This document shows, in pieces, positions 43,294 to 55,200 of a DNA stretch of 64,000 nt; position 1 is the stretch's first letter; every line of letters starts with the position of its first letter. This stretch comes from Axinella damicornis (Eukaryota > Porifera > Demospongiae > Axinellida > Axinellidae): assembly GCA_963931865.1 (NCBI GenBank), contig OZ007508.1:6531716-6595715 (forward strand), in the 5' to 3' direction. The notes beneath the pieces were generated by a model, which saw only the letters and a list, made by a program, of their open reading frames with translations, searched no databases and was not told the DNA's origin. A program made the position numbers and the translations under genes.

Positions 43294-46200
43294 CATACAA
43301 GGCCTTGCGCAAGGATAGCGTACCAACTAAAGCACTTCTGGAGTTCATTTATGCACAGAACAACACTGATTTCGCCGTAGTAGAGCCTTTGAGCCCTTTT
43401 GTCTGCGAACTGACAAGAACAGCAGTTTTGGCTAGCGACGATCCGATGGCATTCTAGCACGACGCCATTTTGAGGCAATGAGGTCACGCGTTCGCCAATT
43501 GCGCATGCACAATCCAAATGTAAGCACATTCTTTTCGTGTTCTTTTGGTTGTGATGGCTGCGTTTGGTACACTAACAGAATCCCTATGAATCCGTCATCT
43601 GGTGGCTCCTACTGCTACGAGGAATTTCTACCAACCTGTTCTTGTCAAGATGTATAGTGACTATGCCATCATGGAGGCGTGGCTTTCTTTTCATGACGTA
43701 ACTACAATGCAGAGTTTTGGATTTCCATTGCAAGTACATGACCTACACGGCTGCCATCGAGCGCTCTGATCTGATGAAGGGTGAATGCCCCACCCCCTCA
43801 TCCGCGAAGGTAACAATAAACATTGATCACAACAGCAACATCAAAAAAATATTAATAATGGAAACTAAATGAATCATTAAAGCCTGCTCAGTGCCCAGCA
43901 GAAGGTCCACGTCCACAAGAGAGACCATCACAGCTTTGTTGACATGGTGATCGCCTCGTAGTCTCGGGCCTAGGAACGATCGAGGCTAACATGGTGATTA
44001 AGTAACAACACCTTAAAATCTGGCATACATCCAGTTCCCCCGTACCCTTATGGTGACATGACGTTGCACGTACCATGACTAAGAAGTTACGCATTTCATG
44101 TGCTCGAAAAGTACACAAACTAGTGGCAAAAAATCCCATCCCCTCCCTAAATTCTACATTATATAATGCAAGCATGCAGACAGAACGTTACTACCTACAT
44201 GTAGCAGTGCACAAAAACACTCGCAAACGCACCTTAGAGTACACGGGAGTCGATGAATAAGTCGCGGGGGAAAGTCCGATTTCGTCATCTTCTTCTTTCT
44301 TTCTTTCTTTCTCATACAAGGCCTTGCGCAAGGATAGTGTACCAACTAAAGCACTTCTGGAGTTCATTTATGCACAGAACAACACTGATTTCGCCGTAGT
44401 AGAGCCTTTGAGCCCTTTTGTCTGCGAACTGACAAGAACAGCAGTTTTGGCTAGCGACGATCCGATGGCATTCTAGCACGACGCCATTTTGAGGCAATGA
44501 GGTCACGCGTTCGCCAATTGCGCATGCACAATCCAAATGTAAGCACATTCTTTTCGTGTTCTTTTGGTTGTGATGGCTGCGTTTGGTACACTAACAGAAT
44601 CCCTATGAATCCGTCATCTGGTGGCTCCTACTGCTACGAGGAATTTCTACCAACCTGTTCTTGTCAAGATGTATAGTGACTATGCCATCATGGAGGCGTG
44701 GCTTTCTTTTCATGACGTAACTACAATGCAGAGTTTTGGATTTCCATTGCAAGTACATGACCTACACGGCTGCCATCGAGCGCTCTGATCTGATGAAGGG
44801 TGAATGCCCCACCCCCTCATCCGCGAAGGTAACAATAAACATTGATCACAACAGCAACATCAAAAAAATATTAATAATGGAAACTAAATGAATCATTAAA
44901 GCCTGCTCAGTGCCCAGCAGAAGGTCCACGTCCACAAGAGAGACCATCACAGCTTTGTTGACATGGTGATCACCTCGTAGTCTCGGGCCTAGGAACGATC
45001 GAGGCTAACATGGTGATTAAGTAACAACACCTTAAAATCTGGCATACATCCAGTTCCCCCGTACCCTTATGGTGACATGACGTTGCACGTACCATGACTA
45101 AGAAGTTACGCATTTCATGTGCTCGAAAAAGTACACAAACTAGTGGCAAAAAATCCCATCCCTTCCCTAAATTCTACATTATATAATGGGATGGGACTGA
45201 GCCTGGTTAAAGGCATTTCTCCTTGTTTCTTAGCTTTTTTGAGGGGTGGAATAATTCCGAATGTGACAGGCCATCACTAAATCCTTTTTGTTTTTCTCAG
45301 AAAATTTTTTGCCACTAGTGTACATAGCATGCACTAGCATGAGCTAGGTTAGTCTCGCGTGGCCAGACCCAACACGGAAGGGAGGGTCTGCTCTATACTG
45401 TCTAGCATGCATGCATGTGTTTTCTAGAAACACCCTAGGTGCCTTTGTGGGTAATTTATCACGTGCAGAGAGGCATTCAGCGCGCCCTAATGCTAACTGA
45501 CCTATATCTGTTTCTCTCTAATTAGCCCATGCACATGAACAAATCATGGTCGCTCTAATTACCCCGCGCGCGCATGCGCGAAGCGGGGTTAAGCAATCGG
45601 TTTTGTCCGTCAGTCAGTCAGTCAGTCGTCTGTCAGGCGGAAAAAATTGAAATCTCCCCACATAGACCCTCATAAACCATCGAAATGGAGTCAAACAATA
45701 GCAAATAGCAAAAAAACTGCTCTATGTGTACCTGACTGAAGTCAAGGCGCTCCGTTTCGCTGTATTTCGGCTATTTCCTACTTTTCATAACATTGGCTCC
45801 ACCTCTTCGTGACCTCGGAGTCCCATCAAGAACAGGACACGCAGTGCATTTGGAAACTTCGTGCTTCGAGCTCGAGATGACCGCTAGGAAACAGTGTTTT
45901 CTCACGATCTATGTACTTCACAGACATCATGGTTATTGTTTCGGCTGTTTTTTCCAGCTATTTCCTATTATTCGTAACATTTGGCCCCACCTCTCCAGCT
46001 TCACATGCACAATATAGTATATACGGTAAGCGGTCACTCCCACACCTTGGATATGGCCATACACGAACACAGTATACGCGCTAGTCGCCCTGTCGGCAGA
46101 GATGTCACGTCGATTGTAGCTGCACTGCATGCATCCTGGCCTGTAGACGTTCAGCGCGGGTATGTGTTCTATGAAGACCTCTAGTTATTGTACAGACCGA

Positions 46201-49200
46201 AGCATTTGGGCTCCTCCTCTCAATTGTGCAACCACGTCTATGATGATGTGCTGTTTTCGCTGTCCTGGTGTGGTCATTAATATTGTGGTACTCCATGCAT
46301 TACTGGTATGTGTTTCTCCATGTGTGCCTATCTGTTGCCCTATTTTGTCATGGTAACATAATGTCATCCGTATATGGGCATAGAGTGTGTGTAGCCATTC
46401 ACATCATGCAGCTTCATGATGGGTACTGATAGCCTTGTTCACAGGCCCCGCCCAGCTTTTCGTCGCTTGCAGTACGGAAAAGCTGGGAGAGCCTGGTATG
46501 TTTCGCCACGTGGGCATTACGTACGTAATCGACAAACGGCCAAAATTTTCAGAACGAAAAAGCGATGTTTTGCGTATTGTTCAACCAACTACACGTTCAA
46601 CGCTTGGTGTGTATGACAGTCGCCCCCCGCTAGCTAGATACGTGTGGTAAGTTACCTCGTACCTTTGCTCTTCTTGCTGTTCTGAGCCCCAGTTTGCCAA
46701 TGTTCAATTAAGTCCTTTCTACCACCTTTCTACCCTCAACTTCACGCAAGTGAGGAAACATACCAGGCCCTCCGCGTTCTTTCGTGCAACCGAAAGCGGC
46801 GCGCGGGCCTGGGAACGAGGCTAGGGTACTGATTTATAGTGGTACAATACTTGGTCATCACTGTATGCAGGGTATGATGCAGCTCTCTGCTTCTCTGGGG
46901 TATTGCATTGGGCCTCCGATAGGAGGAGGGCTCCTGGAGGTAAGAGGATTCTGTGGAGAATATGGCACTACAGTTGAGTAATCTAGGTAGATTCCAAGCC
47001 ACCACCGACTTAACCGCAATGGAGGGTTATATTCAGTGGAATGTTGGAATATCCATTGTAGTCACACACATGCTATGAACATACAAGTAAGACGGCAAAT
47101 TTTCAGAAAATTTCAGCGGAAAGTCTACCTGATTCTTAGGACAGAGTGAGAATCAAATGGAATTTGACTGACCCTTCAATTCTAGGCAACGGTGTCTATT
47201 GGACTTGTCTTCTGCTCCTCTGCTCAGTGGTCGTATGCTTGGCTTACTGGTAACAGCATCTAATATTCATAAGAAGGTCTGAAGGTCTTGGGTCGGATTC
47301 CATCCCAGAGTTTTCCTGGGGGTCTATTTCCCACCCATTGGCATCCCCATATCAATGTATGTAATGCTGATTCTTCTCAAAATATTACTTTTACCATACT
47401 TTACTTCCTTGTAGGCTGGCGGGTTCAAGCTTCCGTTCCTAGTGTTTGGTGGATGCATTCTTATCCTGCTGTTATTCCTGCTTGTATTAGTCCGGCCAAC
47501 AGGTATACTTATTATTGCACTTGTGAAGAGAAAGATAGCATACTGTTATACTAATGTGTAAAGTAATACCTGATACACTCTGCAACTGTAGTGGAGTTCT
47601 ACTATACTGTACGTACGAGTGTTGTTACCAACACATGTTCCGTTCAGACAAGGAGGTTCACACACAAGTATGAAAGGAATTGAGTCAATTGAAGAGCTCT
47701 GTATGATGAGTCACAAGCATCACAATATGCTACTTATTTGTTATTCTTAAGGTTATGGGCTCGTCGTGCACATGCAGTGGGAGTGGCCAGACAATTTGTT
47801 CAAGCCCATTTTTCTCACACAGAAACGAAGCAGGGAGGGTAGTCGACATGCATACTAAACATCATTTTAGTACGTAGCTCACACTGCAGCTATTGAATGC
47901 TGGTTTAATCAATTCCAGTAACCTATTCACCAAAACTCTCCATTGTGAAGACTGCCACCAACTGGTTCTACTGTTTGGAGCTTTTACAGATACGCTGTAT
48001 AGCCGCTGTATAGCCATGTAAAACCGAGCAGTTCAGTTTGCGTAAAGCAGTATGTACCACTTTTCTCGAGCGACAGCAGATAAATTTGCCAAGCTTCTGT
48101 CATGCACTTGATGACTATTTCAACACCATTGACCAGGTCCAATTTGAGTTCCACAATGTTATTTTTGGCTAGAAAATTCAGCATGCACTTTCAATATACT
48201 TTGCGCAGCGCGCGCACGAGTATCCCGTAATCTTAACTGGATTTATTTCCTCCAAAATGTGACCTCCGTTCTGTGTTGTAGTTATAGCACCATTGTAATT
48301 GTCAACCAGGTATCGATATCTTCCCCTCTACCTACTATAACAATGGCTGTATACCATAGATCCGGAAACTTTGGCGTTAAATATATTTCGCCTTATAATT
48401 TTTTGCATTGTTTTATTTTCGTCGCTCAAGCACACCAACGAAAATTAACCACACAAAATTTCATTCACACATACACGTACACGTGCGCATTCCCGGGACC
48501 AGATACCATGTCGCACTATTGGAGAGGAGCTGGAGCATCAGATCAGCGTGAGCGAGGGAATGCAGCAGACACCCATGCCGCATTGCTGTATCACTGATAG
48601 AGAGGGAACTTCCATCAGCTACTTACCTCGAAAGATTTCACCCGTCTGTCTCGGTCCGCGGTTCCAACTGCTTCAGAAGTTCGCTTCTGTGATCGCGCAC
48701 TTGGGCTGATAAGCCTGATATAGAAGAGCTCAGTGATCTTCCAGGATCGGCAACACCATCGACAGGTTTTTGGTTGCACAGCAGAGCCATAATTGTACTT
48801 CGATTCACGAAAGCTCACGTTCATAAAATTATTCGACATTGAATTAATTTTCGTCGTAATGCAGTATCGACGAAAATAATTACGGCGAAAATTTCCGATC
48901 TACGGTAGTTTACTATATCCCTGTTCTGTAGTGGTGAACACATGAGTTATGAACATTCCGAATTATAGCAGTGTGCATAAATTATAGATGCACTGTAAGG
49001 AGGGCACCCATTTGAACTCAGCAATCACACTGTGATATATTCGTGCGGCCTGATGAAAACAACTCTAATGACCTTGTCGAACACATAATCATATTATGCT
49101 GCTGCAATATCGTAGTGCTGCATGCACATTTACTTGTAATTGGATAAATAATTGTTCAAGGAGAGATGAAAAACATTGTGAGGTGAAGCAAGACGGGGGG

Positions 49201-52200
49201 GGGGGGGGGGGGACTTGCCTTACGTACATGGTTAGGTTTCAAAGGGGGGAGGTGGAAAAAAAGACTGATGACGGATCGAGCATATACTACCTGGCGCTCT
49301 CATTGCCCTGCTACTGGACTGTCCCACGTGTACATTATCATGTTGGCTATTTACACTTGCAACCTTTCTGCTTTGTCGTCTGCAGATTGTAAACTTGTGA
49401 AGCTGCCATGGAAGCTGGTCTTGAAACTTTTTTGCAATATTCCTTTTGTCTTGTTGTGTAAGTCACTGCAGCTTAAGACATACATACCACAGTGTCCTGA
49501 AAAAACATACAAATAGCTTTACAATTTACATGACATTATGTTTCCTTCCCCCCAGTTTTGGCTCTTATACTGACTGTTAGTGCTCAGACTGCTATATTGG
49601 CATATTATGGACAGTTTCTTGACATGCATGTGAGTCAACAACATTTATTTTTATGAGCACATTATCACCTCCATGCATTGTGCATATGGCCATTGTGAGA
49701 AGTCTTCCACTGTGGGTTGAGTCACTATTCATTTTGCTTGTTAATGAACACAGGATTCCATAGTTGTGCAGCCACCACCCCACTAGCTTCTCTATCCTGC
49801 ATGTGCTCAAACATGCCTGACAATTCTTCTTAATCTTCTGGGTTTTCAATTTTGCAGCCCCTCCTAGCTTCTCTATATATCCTGCAGGCCTGACAGTCTG
49901 TTGTCCTGTAATGTTGTGCTACGGGTTTTCAATTGCCAGGGCAGTGAACACTGCTTCTTCCTACCTACAGTTTCATCTGAGAGTGGGCATCATAGGAGTT
50001 GCCTACCTGGTAGGAATGTCAACGTATACACTCGGCGCCATAGTTGTTGGCCTGCTAACAGATAAACTGGTGAGTGAGTATAGTTATACAAATGATACTA
50101 ATACCTTTTGCACGGGTTGTCTGAAAGATCTACTGACTAGCCATGAGGAACTTGAGTAAAATATCCTACAAGAGTGGGTTGGGTAGAATGGAAGATAGAA
50201 TCTGAGTAGACAAGACAGCTAATGTACGTAGGCCTATACCATAGTCGTGCGTTATTATATACCGTAGTCGCGCCTATAACTCCACAGGAAGGAAATATGC
50301 GCCTATTATCGGGATGCACCTAATAACGAATGACATTCCTCGAATAGGAAGTGCACTTCAATAAGCCAGTTGCACACAAGCGAAAGTATTCACGGAATGT
50401 GTGATGTCACATCTGGTTGCTCTATTGCAGCCATGTTAAGTATTGCAGTGAATGGCGAAATCGGCAAGAGGCGCTTGAAATGTGCGCGTGACTAAAACTA
50501 TACCGCTTTACAATTTAAGTGACCGCGGTGATAAGCAATAGACCTGGACATTCAAGACGGTGAGCGAAGTATGAGAATCGGTTGAAGTACGAATGAGAAC
50601 AAAGCGGTCTTGCCATGTCTACAGCTCCCCTCAGCACTGTTTCTGCATAGCTTGATTATTATGCTTCGAAAGTGATAGCTATGATTTCTGTGACGCTACT
50701 GTCGCGGACCTCCCGGGAGCAGACCTGAGTGAGTCGTTGCTGCTCTTTTGACATCGCTATCAGGAAGTGCCTGGAACAAGCTCGCGACTGCAACCTCAGC
50801 TACCTCTCATCCATCCCAAACACTCTGAGCCATCTCAGTCTCCTACCTGGATCGCTTGGAAATCAGTGGAAGAAGGTGCTAGGGTTGTTGCCACAACATG
50901 TTACAGGTATGTCCAGCATACTGCGTTGTTCTCATTTGTACTTCAACTGATTCTCACTCTTTCTACACTGGCAGGTCTCATGTTCATCACCACAGTCACT
51001 TAAACTGTATAATCGGTATAGTTTTTTTCAAACCACCCAAATGCCAATTTTGCCATTCACTACAATACTTAACGTGGCTGCAAAATAGCAAACGTATGTG
51101 ATGTCACATCAAATCAAATCAAATTCCTTGCGTGCAACTGGCTTATTCGAATTATAGCTTTTCAACTCTGTAGGATTAAAAATGGCAGTTTCTGGAAGAA
51201 GAATGCAGCGCTTAACAGCAAGTACCTGGGATGAGAGTTGAACCTGCGCCTAACAGTGAATATGTGCCTATAAGTGAGCTGCGCCTAATAACGTGTGACT
51301 ACGGTATACGTACATGTATACACAAGGATGAATGACATATTAGTTGCTGATCTTAGATGCTGATCTTAGAATACAGTATCATTGCAATAATTACACTCCT
51401 GGTAGGGGAAAAATTGTGCCGCGTAAATAAATCTAACCTAAATAAATAACGTTTGACTGCTTAGGAATGGCCTGCAGAGATTCTGACTACACCGTCGTGA
51501 TCGCTATCATGCACTGTCCTCACCGTACAATTTTGGTGCTGAAACTCACCTTGGTGGTGGAGATATGAGCGCTTTTGTCTCGCCGTTGGCCGCCATTGCT
51601 CGAGCGCTCCATCGACTTCCGGTGGCAGTACCGTTCTTAGGAAAGGCACACGAAGATTCTGACCACATGGCCGTGATCGCTGTCGTTCACTGACACTTAC
51701 ATGCCAAAACTCACCGTGCTGGCGAAGTTGTGAGCGCTGTAACAGTTTCTTGTCTTCTCCTTGGGCCGCCATTGCTGACTCAGCTCATCGATCGACGTTG
51801 ACGTTGACCGACCACGGTCCTCACGTGGCATGTGCGTTAATTGGCTTGCGCTACCGTCGAGTCGCAACCGGTTGCAACGTGGCTACCAGGAGTGCGGTTG
51901 CCCCTCGTACAATGAGTAAACATAATAGGTGAAATTTGCTTACTTACGTAATAATTACCAGCCATGTAAGTACACAGAACGTTACGTCAGCATAATTAGC
52001 TTTCCTTTACACTACCCTATACAGAAGATTCCACGATACCTGATTATTGCTGGTCTCCTGGTTGACTCTGTTGGATGTGTCTTGGTTGGCCCAGCGAAAT
52101 TCTTGACTACACCGTAAGTGCTCTGCATGCCACCAGCAGTAGGCTAGGCACTAATGTTATTTGTGTTTCTCTGCAAAATTACTTCCAGACCCATTTTAGT

Positions 52201-55200
52201 GCTGCAAGTGTAACTTAAGTCCCTCAACCTGGTTGCATGCCACTATCATTCAAGGCTCCACAGCTGCCTTCCAATAATTAAGGCAGTATAGTGCGTAGCT
52301 ACTGGTGTTCCTGTCACTTGGACTCTCCCTAGCAGCCGCCTCCGAATTTGTTGCACATAGCATAATTGTCACCATGGCAATATATTGTACACACCAGATC
52401 CTTATTGTGGATTGATCCATGTCCATTGAAACCCTGCTTTAACAGCAAGGTTACCATGGAAACCACTCCCCAGGGTGCAATTCTGGAGCATGCGAATGAG
52501 CATCCCATTTTACAGTGTTGCAACTTAGAAACTGTTTTAACAGCACGTTTATGGTGACTCAAAATACCTATGTGCTGAGTGGACATATTTGGCCTTGCAG
52601 TTTAAAGTTCAAACGAGATAAATCCACTTGCACTCTTGGTAGTATTACATCCTGCCCCAATTTGTTTTTCACAGGATACTGTGGCTGTCAATTCTAGCCT
52701 ATGCAATTGTGGGTGTGGGAAGTTCAATTGCACTTATACCTGGCTATTCAGATCTGTATGGGATTGCAAAGTAAGTTGCATGCAAACCATGTAATGGGTA
52801 AAGTATTGTACTAAGATTTTGTGCATGAATTGAACCAGAAAAACTTTGAGAGAATGGAAGCATTTCACGGAAAATTTCAATGAGCTTGCTTTAGTTGTCG
52901 TACTGGTCACAGGAGAAACGACCTGTAGATACGGGACTGGACGGGCACTGTCGTTGTCAAAGTTGCTCCATGTTTACACCGTCCACATGCTGATTTAGTC
53001 CGTCGTGGGACCACTTCAACTACATTATTTCCTGCGTACACCACACCTAACATCACTCTACGCAGGAGAATCACTGAAAAAGCCGAATTAATACAAAACT
53101 TCAAATGGTCCCACCATGGACTCGACGGGTGTGCGAACGGTGTGGATACGGAGAAGCTCTGAATGGTTACGGTGCCCGTCTAGTCCGTATCTTCAGGTGG
53201 TTTCCCTGTGGGTGACAAACTTACTTGGTCTGCTTGTAGTTCCTGCGCTTACCTCTCTTACTGTGGATATAACATCTTGAAGTTCTCAGTTTGCTTAAGT
53301 GCATGATAGCTTGAGAAGGTACTTCACTCGACAGTTAGCTTTTTGGGTCTCTGAGCCAGGGGTGCTGTGATGACATGGCTAAAGTATGTGTGTTCAACTC
53401 CTTGTTCATTGCCCTATTTTAGTTCTTCTGGTTACAAAATGAATTTCAAAATCATGGTGCGAATTATTATCTGATGTAAGGCATTTGATTGAAGCTCTAA
53501 ACCTACATACTTTTCCATACCCAGGACACTGCATGAGGATGAAGCAGTAGTTGCAAGTACTCTGTCTGGATTTCTTGTTGCAAGTCTTTCTGCAGGGTAC
53601 GAACTTTCTAACTCTGTAGTCAATTGGACTTACCCCAGCTTTGCTGGCATGTACACTTGAGAAGCATGGGAACAAGACCATACATGCAGGCTTAGTCTCA
53701 TTCCCAGACCGTTTATCCAGAGCGTATATCGCTTCCAGTATAGCGTGCAATACTAAAAGCGATCCGTGCTGGGGTTGGTTGGGTCTGGGACCAAGACTAA
53801 TGCAGGCTCTGAATGGTTATGGGGTTTATACTCTTTTAGAGACTACTCATTAGCTAGTCGGAGGTAGTGAACAGACATTTGAAGTGCAGATTGCATTGAG
53901 ACTGTATATTGTGTATCTGCCACTACCTATCTGCCATTGCAAAAGGGAATTGGTCTCTATTATAGTGCAGGGGTGTAAAATTTTGAGTCCATGCAGATAA
54001 TGACTCACATACGTAGCAGCAGTTGATACACAGACAGGAGCTTGAACAATGTATGTAGGCTGAAGGCACTGTTGAAGCACACAATAAGCATACGAACCTG
54101 GCTTGGCATGCCTACCAGGAACATTTTCTCCTTCTGAGATCATTTCTGGTGCAATCTGACCTCGAATTATGGTATCAGTTTTGTTTTATGGGAAGGAAAG
54201 GTAATGATTAGAGAATATGCAACTGTCTCCTCTGCCTCAAGGGTAGTTACGCCCCAGTAACTACCCCACACAATAAACGCCCCACACAAAAAACATACGA
54301 ACCTGGCTTGGCATGCCTACCAGGAACATTTTCTCCTGAGATCATTTCTGATGCAATCTTGGGACACATGGTCCTGTTCCCATGCATATCCCAGAAAAAT
54401 TGGGAACGAGACAGATGTAGTGTGGGGACGACTAGTTGCAATCTGACCTCGAATTATGGTATCCGTTTTGTTTCATGGGAAGGAAAGGTAATGATTAGAG
54501 AATATGCAACTGTCTCCTCTGCCTCAAGGGTAGTTACGCCCCAGTAGTGTCATGCTTTGGGATGCAGTTATGAAACTAGCCTGTAATGGTCTCATTCTGA
54601 GAACAACTAATTATACAATCATGGGTTATGCATGGTGGCTAGGTGTGAGGCCAAGTGAGCACTAAACATCACAGGGGCCTGGGAAATGTACGTGCATTGT
54701 ATTGAGTGTATGATAGAATGGTTGAATGCATCTGCATATGATCTGATTTTTCAGGTCTTGTTTAGGTCCCATTGTTGGTGGAGCACTCGTGTACAAAGTT
54801 GGCTTCCAATCGATGACAGCAGTAAGTCATTTCATTTCAGTGAAGTTAAGCTAAACCTGTGTTTGACCAGTCCAAGAATCGTGCCATGGGAAAAGATTGC
54901 ATGTGATTCTGTTTTATTAGGTACGTCATGCCATACTGGTTACATGTTGGGCATATGCTCGATCATTGGACTGTATCAGGGGGTGCAGTGGAGCACTGGA
55001 AGAGTGAAGAGTCTCTAGTGCTCAACTCAGGCTCTGTCGTGGGTTTGAATCTCACTAAAGCCTTTTGGTTTTTCTGTTGAAGGGTCGTTCGCCTTAAAAG
55101 GGAATTTGCTATTGCCCTTCCAAAATAACAAGTTTCAGAAATTCATGCCGTTATGGTTTCAATGATGGAGCACGGTCATCTGTCCTATGACTTTCTGGCC

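Noticed and set aside
43194..44548. Short open frames of 78-87 residues repeated in the 1.05-kb duplication
   Set aside because: They are copies of each other by duplication, without homology to a known family, and run across a CTTT microsatellite.
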